DNA from: Chrysochromulina parva
Lineage: Eukaryota; Haptophyta; Prymnesiales; Chrysochromulinaceae
Direction: 5' to 3'
Length of the DNA stretch: 17,012 nt
NCBI GenBank assembly: GCA_002887195.1
Contig: PJAB01001128.1
Location: 1 to 17,012 of the forward strand
Shown: piece by piece, positions 1 through 7,645 of the stretch
Position numbering within the stretch: position 1 is the stretch's first letter
How the letters are laid out: the number at the start of each line of letters is the position of its first letter
Translations under genes and position numbers: made by a program
The notes under the pieces: generated by a model
Told to the model about the DNA's origin: nothing
The model's input: the letters and a program-made list of their open reading frames with translations, nothing else
Databases searched by the model: none

Positions 1-986
1 GCGGGGCGGCGCGCGTAGCCAGCAAAGGAGACGAGCAGGAACTGCGACGGCTCAAAGTATGTGAGCCACCGACGCATCTGAGGCTCATACAGGCCGTGGT
101 CGAGGTGCGGAGCGCAGTTGGCAAAGGGCGGCGGCAACGAGGGCGGCCACAATGGAGTGGACGGGTCAAGGCTCTGACACTCCCGCACGCGAGCGAGCTT
201 GGGCTCCAAAAAGGTGCCGAAGTCCATGGATGACATCACGCCTTCGTACGACTTGAGCTCCCAGAAGTAGGACCAGAACTTGTCGACGGGGTCACGCATC
301 ATCCACACGAAGCGGAGGTGTCTCGAAGGTGCCACGCCAAAGTAAGTCACCACGTTCTTCGGCGCGTCGTGCCACACATGATATGCAGGTGTGGCATCGA
401 TTGTGATCGATGGCGGTAAAGTCCGGAGAGGGCACCTTGGCCAGATCCTATCATAAAAGTGCTGACCTCTACGCCACATTTTGGGGTCACCGAAGAAATC
501 CTTCTCCTTGCGAGAGATGTCGCCCTTGTCCGTGAGCTCACCCGGTATGATGGCGCCGCCCGTTGCATCTACGAGATGCGACCACAACGATGTCGTGCCT
601 GCCTTGATGCTGCCGATGATGAAGAGGGACGGCAGCAATCTATTCCAGTGAGATAGCGATCCTACCGGGCTTCGACCTTGAGCGATCCCACAAAAGTGTT
701 GAAAGGGCTCGACGGGACTCGCTGTCTTGAAGACGCTCATGCTGCTGCTATTCTTGAGGTGTGGACCAAGTGTTGCGAACTTTTTGAGCAACAGGTTCCA
801 GCGTTCATGGTCCGTCTCTGCATCCAAAGCGGCAACGCGAACCTTCATTTCGGCTAAGTCGGCCGAGCGTTGCAAGCTCTTGCAGAACGCCTTTATGTCC
901 AGCCCGTCGAGGACTCGTTGGGCCTCGTCGGAGCCGCTCACGAGTGCTTCCTTGCTCACGACCTCATCAGCACAGGCCATCGGCAT
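1..986 (-). CDS. Sulfotransferase (PAPS-dependent), C-terminus missing at window edge
   Basis: This gene has 328 codons from the ATG at 986-984 and is still open at base 1. Enzymes of this family move sulfate from 3'-phosphoadenosine-5'-phosphosulfate to a hydroxyl or amine of a carbohydrate or small molecule. Seen: the 5'-phosphosulfate-binding loop LFIIGSIKAGTTS at about residues 121-133 (usual form GxxKxGTT), an aromatic-rich stretch ending in DATPAYH, the 3'-phosphate-binding motif RDPVDKFWSYF starting at residue 231, and a late FEPSQFLLVSF segment typical of the fold. An in-frame stop at 1077-1079 bounds the frame upstream, and 986 is the first ATG. The first 115 residues are charged and look helical, with no signal peptide or membrane anchor. 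Many algal and animal carbohydrate sulfotransferases have an N-terminal anchor, so a 5' exon upstream is possible. The family is clear; the substrate cannot be told. Confidence 0.85.
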   Translation of the reverse strand, partial: MPMACADEVVSKEALVSGSDEAQRVLDGLDIKAFCKSLQRSADLAEMKVRVAALDAETDHERWNLLLKKFATLGPHLKNSSSMSVFKTASPVEPFQHFCGIAQGRSPVGSLSHWNRLLPSLFIIGSIKAGTTSLWSHLVDATGGAIIPGELTDKGDISRKEKDFFGDPKMWRRGQHFYDRIWPRCPLRTLPPSITIDATPAYHVWHDAPKNVVTYFGVAPSRHLRFVWMMRDPVDKFWSYFWELKSYEGVMSSMDFGTFLEPKLARVRECQSLDPSTPLWPPSLPPPFANCAPHLDHGLYEPQMRRWLTYFEPSQFLLVSFAGYARRP

Positions 987-2013
987 CGGCCGAGGCTGCA
1001 CGTGCTGTGCAGCTCCCAAAGAGACGCCGTTTGTGCGGAAATCCTCTGTGATCAAGTAGGAAATTGATTGCTCTTCCTAAAAAAGGTGTGGCGCTGGTAA
1101 CCTCAAGTTTGGATAATTAATCACCCATTCACCATTCTCCAATCGTTGGAAGCCGGGAGATCACTATCTATCGAACGAGTTTTGGTGCAGTTGGAAAGAG
1201 GGAAGTTGGAACGACAGTTGGAAGTCAGGGGGACCGCAGTGGGCTGGCGCTGGGTCTTGCGTCTTGCGTCTTGGAACGGTCAAAGAGTTGGAAAACAAAG
1301 AGTTAGAATGATGTGTAGATGTGACAGTTGATGTGAGCAAGTCAGGGTTGAGCAAAATACCCGGACTGAGCAACTCCGGTTGGCGTGAGCAAATGTGCCC
1401 CCGCGTGCAAGTGTGCGATTCACACGTGTCGACCGCTCTCCCCGCTGCTTATCCGCTGCTGTGCCAATCTCACTTAGTCTCACCACCCAGCACCGGGCGG
1501 CCATCGGCATTCTTCGCGCATTGCTTCCCTTAATGCTTCCCAGTGAGCACGGAGCAGTGTGGGTGTGCCGACCCCTGAGCCCTGTTCCCCGGAGAATCGG
1601 CCGGACTTAACGCATACCGGCCGACCCGGGGACGGTCACCGTTTGCCGCACCGTGTGGTGTTCGATGCGCCCGCCACAGATGGTCTTCGCTTAAACTGGT
1701 CAAGAAACTGGGTCTGGCAAATTGCGTGGCCGCGGAAGCAATTACATGTATGCAGGCTCAACATCGAGCTCAACAATTTAATATTAACATGAGGGACCCA
1801 CTGTCGGGTACGGCCACGGTACCGCCGGTCTTGAGAGTTGAGACTCTAGACGCCGCTCCGCGTCCGGTCCGACGCCGACCGCCGACCGCCGACCGCCGGT
1901 CTTGAGAGTTGAGACGCACCGCCCGCGCGCCGCGCCCGGCCGCGGTTTAAACGGCCGCGCGGCGGTTGCCGCGGGTGGTGCGCGGCGCGTACTCTCTCGT
2001 TCGTACCACGTTC
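987..2013. other. Noncoding spacer with short repeats (sulfotransferase promoter side, methyltransferase 3' side)
   Basis: No convincing coding frame is seen on either strand; the open frames are short and cross stops quickly. It should hold the promoter and 5' UTR of the sulfotransferase (near 987-1100) and the 3' end of the methyltransferase (near 2013). Between about 1143 and 1300 the word agttggaa or close variants recurs at irregular spacing. At 1821-1915 there is a 24-bp direct repeat. At 1935-1960 an 8-bp palindrome, gtttaaac, lies in GC-rich ggccgcg sequence. Confidence 0.5.
1821..1915. repeat. 24-bp direct repeat, two exact copies, with short gccgacc tandem between them
   Basis: Copies lie at 1821-1844 and 1892-1915. 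Each begins accgccggtcttgagagttg and ends agac. Just before the second copy, gaccgcc-type units recur three to four times (about 1870-1895). No coding frame uses them. Confidence 0.85.
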
Positions 2014-3117
2014 TCACAGTGTGGGGCATGATTCGTCAACCTTCCACTGGGGATGGAAGCCCGTGGCCAGCCGAATCGCAGCGTATTCCGGCGTGAAGGC
2101 GCCCTGCTCGGTGCGCATGACCAAATCGGGCTCGTTCCACGTGGGAGGGATGGGCCGTGGCAGGTCACTCGTGCGCTGAAGCGCAAAGAGCCCAAGCACG
2201 GGCTCGTGCGACGGTTTTGAGCGGATCCGGCGCATCCGTACGACGGTCATACCGAACTGGCTGGCCGCGACCTCGATGACACCTCGTGTGCCAAAGAGGG
2301 CGGAGAGCGAGCTCGAGCCCTCTCTGATGGGGCCGTTGTCAAGATCCAGGCCCCGCTGCCGTCGCCGATCCCTCGCAGACAGGTCCTCCAATGAGAACAC
2401 AAGAGCAAACACGCCACCGGGTGCGAGGTGTCGGCTGGCACATGCAACATAGTCAGTGACGGTGCCTCTCGTCTCAAAGTGGCATTGCATCCGCTGCGGG
2501 CTTGCTGCGAACCGCGGTGTGCTTGGGCTGTACGTCCCGCCACTCAGCGGAAAGTACGGCGGGGAGCCGGTGATCAAATCAAACTGCTCGTGCACCTTGA
2601 GCGGCGCGCTGTCCGTACCCACCTCTCGAAAGTCGCCGAGTCGCTGGTCGAACCTTTCAGAGACACCATTGTAAGCTACAGTGCGCTTAGAGAGCTGCCA
2701 TGAGGGTTCTTGCGCTTCCACGGTCACAACCTTCGCTCCACGAAGCCGCCACGCCGTCACCAGTGCGACTGAACCTATTCCTGAACCGAGATCGAGGTAC
2801 GTCTCGCATGATGCGCACCACTGGCTACCGTACCAGGCGACGAGTACATCGTCCGCATTGTAGCGGTACCCGGATGCGAGCTGAAAGATCCGCCAGCAGC
2901 CGCAGATTGCGTCTAGCGTCTCGCCCTCACGAGCTGTCAGGTTCACCGCAGGGGCCGGGAGAGGGCCTGGCTTGGTGTAACCCTTCCAGGCGCGCGCTCC
3001 GCTCACGGCAGCTGAACTCATGCGAGGCCAGGTACGCGGACGCCTCGAATAGGATGCATGGGAGGCGGCTCCCATGCTTGTAGTTGCGAGCAGCATCAGG
3101 ATGTTCATGTTACCCAT
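2014..3117 (-). CDS. TrmN6/YfiC-like adenine-N6 methyltransferase with a secretory-type leader
   Basis: Class I SAM-dependent methyltransferase, 367 residues from the ATG at 3117. Motif I, LDLGSGIGS, is at 108-116. The acidic end of strand 2 is in VVTVEAQEPSW. The catalytic (N/D/S)PP(Y/F) motif appears as SPPYF at 185-189. The order YRYNADDVLVA, motif I, YNGVSERF, SPPYF, then a late TPEY follows bacterial TrmN6 (tRNA1-Val adenine-37 N6-methyltransferase) and its Gram-positive YabB relatives. The usual Asn is Ser here, which the N6-adenine motif permits. The leader MGNMNILMLLATTSMGAASHA, followed by an Arg-rich, Ser-rich stretch, looks like a signal peptide plus transit peptide, so plastid targeting is plausible but unproven. 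ATG 3108 has a better Kozak context (A at -3). The frame is open further upstream but begins with TTG, not ATG. The tRNA substrate is inferred from family resemblance. Confidence 0.75.
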   Translation of the reverse strand: MGNMNILMLLATTSMGAASHASYSRRPRTWPRMSSAAVSGARAWKGYTKPGPLPAPAVNLTAREGETLDAICGCWRIFQLASGYRYNADDVLVAWYGSQWCASCETYLDLGSGIGSVALVTAWRLRGAKVVTVEAQEPSWQLSKRTVAYNGVSERFDQRLGDFREVGTDSAPLKVHEQFDLITGSPPYFPLSGGTYSPSTPRFAASPQRMQCHFETRGTVTDYVACASRHLAPGGVFALVFSLEDLSARDRRRQRGLDLDNGPIREGSSSLSALFGTRGVIEVAASQFGMTVVRMRRIRSKPSHEPVLGLFALQRTSDLPRPIPPTWNEPDLVMRTEQGAFTPEYAAIRLATGFHPQWKVDESCPTL

Positions 3118-3948
3118 GAAAGGAAAGGTTCCGTTACAATCTCGTGTGCCACTGTGAAGTGTGAACACAGTCCGAGAGCAGGTCTGTGCGGGTCTGAGCA
3201 GGTCTGAGAGCCTCAACTCAACTGGACCGTTATCAATTAGGCCTTACGCCTTAGATTGTTAGATACGTGATGCGGACGGTGACATGCGGCCCGACGAAGG
3301 GGGGTTCTCCGTCTGCCTCTCACATTGTGGTCACGCGTACTGTACTCACAATCCAATCGAAAGCGGGGCTGATAGAGATGCGGCCGCCGCAGCAGCATCG
3401 ATGCGCCTTGTCCCCAGGCGCATTCAGTACTCTCAGTGCTCATTCATCCACGCACACGTTCCACAACACGGAGGGCCTCTGAGTGAGGTGAGGGGAAACG
3501 GCGCCGTGGTGAACACCTGCAGCTCTTCGATCCACGTTCCACAGCACTTGAGGACCGCGCGCGTCATAGCACGCGGCTCTTCCACAGGACGGCCGAGAAC
3601 GCACGCCGTACTGGGCGGCGTTGAGAGCACGCGCCGCGGCGGCACCGGAGAGAGCCGAGGGTCAGGAGGGAGGCGCCATACTGGGCGGCTGCATGCAAGT
3701 GCTCACCACGGCGGCACTGGAGAGAGCCGAGGGGAGGGAGAGCAAAGACCAGCCGTCGGGGCGGCTGCATGCAAGTGCTCACCACGGGGCCATCTCCTCC
3801 GTCGGTCGGGGGAAGCAGCCGCGGTCGGGCCGCTGCGTCATCTCGTCGCCGCGCCTTAGGCCACATGCGCCGCAGCACGGGCGCGCCGTCATTGCGCCTC
3901 GGGTTCCGTCATTGCGCCTCGGGTTCCGTCATTGCGCCTCGGGCTCCG
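3118..3948. other. Spacer with minisatellite-like repeats between methyltransferase and kinase genes
   Basis: This stretch should hold the methyltransferase promoter (near 3118-3250) and the 3' UTR of the kinase gene (down from 3948). Open frames here are accidental: they run through repeats and show no recognisable domain. It contains a roughly 76-bp tandem repeat (3641-3787) and three of the four units of a 20-bp tandem array, the fourth spanning the kinase stop. Confidence 0.55.
3641..3787. repeat. Imperfect tandem repeat, period about 76 bp, two units
   Basis: The 27-bp block beginning gcggctgcatgcaagtgctc occurs at 3685-3711 and exactly again at 3761-3787. Each copy is preceded by a ggca(c/t)(c/t)ggagagagccgagg block (about 3641 and 3713). 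Together they define two diverged tandem units. No coding role is seen. Confidence 0.8.
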
Positions 3949-3967
3949 TCATTGCGCCTCGGGCTCC
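3888..3967. repeat. 20-bp tandem array, four units, overlapping the kinase stop codon
   Basis: Four consecutive 20-bp units of gtcattgcgcctcgggttcc lie at 3888-3907, 3908-3927, 3928-3947 and 3948-3967; the last two read ggctcc at the end. On the minus strand each unit reads GAG CCC GAG GCG CAA TGA in one frame, and the unit at 3948-3967 supplies the last residues and the TGA stop (3949-3951) of the kinase gene. Confidence 0.95.
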
Positions 3968-5874
3968 GGGTCCGCGTGCGCATCCTCTTTGCTCCCGTCT
4001 GCCAGCCGACTGCGCCGCCGCCCACTCGCCGAAGCCACGCGCGCCGCGCCGGGCGTGGTGGGCGACAGGCCGATTGGTGGTACCGTACCCAGATTGTCGG
4101 TTTGCAGCTGCAAGCCGCCGAGGGGGGGCTTGCGCACGGCGGGCGAGGGGCCGCTCGCAGGCATCTGGTCGAGCGTGCCTTGACGGGTTGGCATTGGTGG
4201 CGCGCGCCGCCCGAACGAAGCTGCGTGAGCTCGACTGCTCTCAGACTCTTCGCCCTGCTCTCGCGACTCTTCGGAGTTGGCACCGCCGCCCCCCGCGCCG
4301 CCGCGCGGCTGCGCGTGCAGCGCCTCGATCTGCCGCTGCGCCGCCTTCAGGCGCGCAGCGAGAGCTTCCTTCTCGGCGAGCGCTTCATTGAGTTGTCGCT
4401 GTGCCTCCTTAAGATCGGCGAGCTGCTGCTGCGCCATGCGCGCCGCCCCCGAGGCGCCGCTGGCCGAGGCCGAGGCGGCGGCGGCCGCGCCGCTGCCCGC
4501 GCCGCCGTCGGCGGCGCTGCTGCTCGCCCCTTCACAGGGAAGCTGGCGCCGCTGCGCCTCATGCGCTATCCGCTGCTGCAGCACCCTGATCGTCTCGTCA
4601 CGCTGCCTCAGGGCCGCCGCGAGATCTTGCCTGACCGACGTGACGACGGCAGTGGAGGTGGCGTCGGAGAGACTATCGCTCCGGAGAGTGTGCTCCACGT
4701 GGCGAAGCACCGTCTCCGACAGCTGCGCCGGCATACCGCCGCGCACCTCGTCAAAGTGCGCTCCCACCTGATGAGGGAGGCAATCAAAGCTCATCAGGGC
4801 TGATGAGGTAGGCAATCAAAGCTCGTCAAAGTGCGCTCCCACCCGTCGCTCCCATTCCGCGGCGGTGATGGTCTGCCGAGAGCCCTCAATCGCACTCGGC
4901 TGTGGCGGCGGCATCGGGGTGGAGCTCGTCGAGGGTACGGTGCATCCCTCGACGAGGGACTCGACGCCGTCGAAGAAGGCATGCCTCAGCGCCATCGAGG
5001 CCGTCAGCCGCTTCTCCGGATCGTAGTTGAGCAGCCGCTGGGCAAGGTCGATGGCGGCCTCGGGTGTCTGTGCTGGGAACATTCGCTCCCATGGGTACGC
5101 CTTCAGTTTTGGCAGGTCGTCGGCGCAGCAGGTGGCGCGCATGGCCTGAAGGTCGTGGTCGGTGGGCGTGCCCAGAAGCTTCATGATCTCCACCAGGTGC
5201 TGCTGAGTCGAGTCCTGCCCCTGGTAGGGCAAGTGGCCGAGGAGCAGCTCCATCAGGATCGTTCCGACCGACCACACGTCCACGGACACCGAGTACTCGG
5301 TCGCGCCGAACATGAGCTCGGGCGCGCGGTAGTAGCGCGAGCAAATGTACGAGACGTTGGGCTGCCCCTTCACGAGTACCTTGGAGCACCCAAAGTCGCA
5401 CAACCGGCACTTGAGGCTTGCCGGGTCGCACAGCAAATTGTCGGGCTTGATATCTCGATGGCAGATGCGGCGCGCGTGGATGTACTCGAGCGCCCCAAAG
5501 GTTTGCCACAGGTAGGCCTTGATGTGATCGGGGTGGAAGCGCTTGGCGCGCTTGTGGTACTTGAGCGCGATCGAGCGGATCGTCTCGGGCAGGTAGTCCA
5601 TCACGAGGTGTAGAAAGGTCTCATCCTTCTTGCGTCCGTTCTTCTCGAAGGAGTGGCGCAGCCGGACGACGTTGTCGTGCTCCATGACCTTCATCATCTG
5701 CAGCTCGCGGTTGTGGTAGCGACGGTCGAGCAGCACCTTTTTTATGGCGACGATCTCGCCGTCCTCGGTGCGCGCGCGCCACACGATGCCAAAGGCTCCG
5801 TGGCCGACGACCTTCTCCAATTGGTAACGGTGGCCGCCGCCGTCCCAGACGGTGCCCTCCTCGACGCCCTCCAT
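3949..5874 (-). CDS. GSK3/shaggy-type protein kinase with C-terminal coiled-coil tail (two exons)
   Basis: Exons run 5874-4843 and 4767-3949 on the minus strand, giving 616 residues. Kinase domain: Gly loop GHGAFGIVW 24-32, catalytic K45 in AIKK, HRDIKPDN with D141, DFG D160-G162, and activation loop SYICSRYYRAPE with the GSK3-type regulatory tyrosine Y176. The three basic residues that bind primed phosphosubstrates are kept (R56 in NREL, R140, K165). WSVGTILMELLLG and LVEIMKLLGTPT are also family hallmarks. The short N-terminus lacks the Ser-9-type inhibitory site of animal GSK3. After about residue 330 comes a tail unlike ordinary GSK3: predicted coiled coils near 386-419 and 454-496 separated by an Ala/Gly/Ser linker, then a Ser/Pro-rich end. 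The tail frame has no ATG upstream of the intron region and joins the kinase in phase by a GT-AG intron. If the intron is retained, translation stops at 4820-4822 after 352 residues, near normal GSK3 length. Kinase identity is near certain; the tail is a strong inference. Confidence 0.93.
4768..4842 (-). other. 75-bp GT-AG intron in the kinase gene, flanked by a 21-bp direct repeat
   Basis: On the minus strand the intron starts GTGGGAGCG at 4842 and ends CTCATCAG at 4768. The following exon begins with the same 21 bases as the intron (4822-4842 equals 4747-4767). Inside, a 22-bp unit starting CTTTGATTGCC and ending CCTCATCAG occurs twice (4800-4821 and 4768-4789, one mismatch), with CCCTGATGAG between them, so CTCATCAGCCCTGATGAG forms a perfect hairpin. 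Splicing gives EWERR-VGAHFDEVRGG in phase 0. The length is divisible by three, but the intron carries an in-frame TGA. Confidence 0.85.
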
Positions 5875-6329
5875 GAGATCCGCGACCTGCGCGCAGGTGC
5901 GAGCGGACAGTCAGGCGTGTGATCGACGTCAGCGCGCCCGGCTGGCCAGGTCACGCTGCGCATGCTCTGCTGTGATGAGGAGAGAGGCGGTTTGGAGGTG
6001 CGCGATGGGAAGGCTTAACGAAGCCAAGAGCTCGCTGCGAGGAGCTGCGTGCGGTCCGGAAGCGGGTGCTGGGGGTGGCAGTGGCTCACATGGTCCGTGC
6101 TCATCGCTCCTTGCGCGTCCTCCTCCTAGCTCAGTAGTAGAGTAAGTTCGGCGCACGGCGTCGCGAAGAAAGCGCAGCGAACGCAGAGGGAAAAACTTCT
6201 GCGGTTCGGAAATCGAATTTTCAAATCTTCAAACCTGGAGACTCTCGTGGGCATCGACGGAAAGTGCCCAGGCCGGCGCAAATTCGCGAAAAGTGAAGAA
6301 CAAGAAAGGCGCAACACAGGCGGCACAGG
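5875..6329. promoter_or_regulatory. Divergent intergenic region between the GSK3 and MWFE genes
   Basis: This is the 455 bp between the two start codons, which face away from each other. It must carry both 5' UTRs and both promoters unless unseen upstream exons exist. I see no clear TATA box or other named element. Open frames here are short and unconvincing. Confidence 0.55.
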
Positions 6330-6937
6330 ATGCCGCTCGCGTCGCTTCTGCCTTTGGGCATCATCATGGGCGCCATCGGCGTGTGTGGCACGCTGCTGTC
6401 GGTGATCCCGTACGCGACGCGCGGCGAGGTACGTGCCCGCACCCACGCTAGTTCACAGGCCAGGAGAGGCCACGCACACGCAGAGGCGGCGATCAGAGGA
6501 GTGCGCAGGCAGCGCTGCGGCCGGCACAGCCGACACGTTCCGTGTTGCGGCTCTCGCACCTCCTGGCACTGTCAGCGCCTCCGCAGCCTTTTGAATTGGC
6601 AAGATCGGCAGGACCGGCAGCTATGGCAGCCATGGAAGTCATGGCATGGCTGCGGCGCAGGCGGCAGCAGGTCAGCAGCAAACAGCAGCAAACAGCAGCA
6701 GTAACCTCCTGCTGAGCTCGAGGGCGCGGCTGCATGTGGAACGAGGATGCAAGAGCACAGGCCCAGGGCTGCCACTCAGTCACCAGCTCCTGCGCCGCGC
6801 GCGTCCCTCCGGTGCTGACCGTGAGCCACCTGTCCCCCTCTGCGTGCTTCGCGCAGCGCAAGCGTGTCATCAAGGATCGATGGGTGGAGGCCATGTACGA
6901 CCGAGACGCTTTGATCAAGATGCAGTTCGGGAAATGA
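6330..6937 (+). CDS. NDUFA1: NADH:ubiquinone oxidoreductase MWFE subunit (NDUFA1-like), two exons
   Basis: Exons run 6330-6428 and 6857-6937, spliced in phase 0, giving 59 residues. MWFE is a small single-span accessory subunit in the membrane arm of mitochondrial complex I. Exon 1 encodes MPLASLLPLGIIMGAIGVCG and the rest of one hydrophobic helix (about residues 4-28). The LPLGII start resembles the plant MWFE protein. Exon 2 encodes the charged tail KRVIKDRWVEAMYDRD, matching the family's basic stretch followed by a W..AM..RD segment. The length fits the usual 60-75 residues. The donor is GAG/GTACGTG and the acceptor GCGCAG/CGC. Neither exon is noticeable alone. The identity rests on hydrophobic pattern, tail motif and size, so I am fairly but not fully sure. 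It is divergent from the GSK3 gene. Confidence 0.72.
6429..6856 (+). other. 428-bp intron in the MWFE gene
   Basis: The intron is GT-AG, starting GTACGTGCC and ending CTTCGCGCAG. It contains a run of cagcagcaaa-type repeats at about 6663-6700 and overlapping atggcag/catgg words at 6622-6655. Unlike the two other introns in the window, its first bases are not repeated at the start of the next exon. Confidence 0.7.
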
Positions 6938-7645
6938 CGGCGGCATCGCCAACTCATGTACAGTCTGTCACGGCGCGGCGGGCGTTTTTCCGCACCGATC
7001 TCCTGGCTCTCCACACACTCTGACGCTCTCGCATTGAAATGCAGCGGCTGTGTCATGCTGCAGGTGTCATGTGAGCCACCTAGCGAGCCTGCAGTGGCCT
7101 CCATGTCATTTGGATACTATTATCCGATAAGTCTTTTTAAACAGGTTTGGCTCAATGTATGGAACGCGTCGGCACACGCGCAAAACACGCGGCGAACTCT
7201 CGATCTCCGTAGACTCGTACCGCTCTCCCGACGTCGCTGGTCGCTCCCGCTCGGCGCATCGACGTCCCTCCGTCACACACTCTCACTACTCGACATCGTA
7301 CATCGAGCGGAACAAGCTGTTAAAATAAAGCGTTCTTGGTCATTGCGGAAACCGAAACCGACGCCGCGCCGAGTGCGCTACCCCGTACCGCCGAGTCGAC
7401 GCGATTCGCAGAGTCTCGACCTCGACGGATCCGCGTCCGATCGGAGAGGTGGCAGGTGTTCGAGAGATGGGATCGGATCACGGTGGGACGGCCGGAGGGG
7501 TACTAGAGCGAAGTTGAAGCTTAATATTACGTAACTAAAGCCGAGCTTGCGGCTCGACTCATAATCCAGCTGTAAACACAATTCAGCTGCAATGTGCATT
7601 CACAGTACTTGTAAAAGCTCCTACGCAGCCGACTCGCGAAAAACC
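6938..7645. other. Spacer and probable 5' UTR, no recognised gene
   Basis: This holds the 3' end of the MWFE gene and the promoter of the next gene. A frame of 192 codons at 6956-7534 (+) exists, but it shows no domain, is rich in Arg and Ser as expected by chance in this composition, and crosses AT-rich stretches near 7105-7145 and 7315-7335. I see no RNA gene. Confidence 0.45.

Noticed and set aside
3769..4803. Plus-strand open frame of 344 codons
   Set aside because: Arg/Ala-rich shadow of the kinase tail that runs through the 20-bp repeats; the minus frame joins the kinase by a canonical intron.
4768..4815. A separate protein starting at 4815 with the coiled-coil tail alone
   Set aside because: The first codon at 4815 is TTG and the first ATG lies in the intron; the 21-bp match and GT-AG borders argue for a spliced tail of the kinase.
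4831..5613. Plus-strand open frame of 260 codons opposite the GSK3 kinase
   Set aside because: It is a mirror of the kinase codons in GC-rich DNA; the minus strand has every kinase motif and the plus frame has no domain.
6110..6150. tRNA-like D arm (agctcagtagtagag) in the GSK3-MWFE spacer
   Set aside because: No matching acceptor stem, anticodon arm or T arm (GGTTCxAxTCC) follows, so it is only a chance resemblance.
6956..7534. Plus-strand open frame of 192 codons
   Set aside because: No domain, biased toward Arg/Ser, and crosses AT-rich sequence; it is likely 5' spacer of the next gene.
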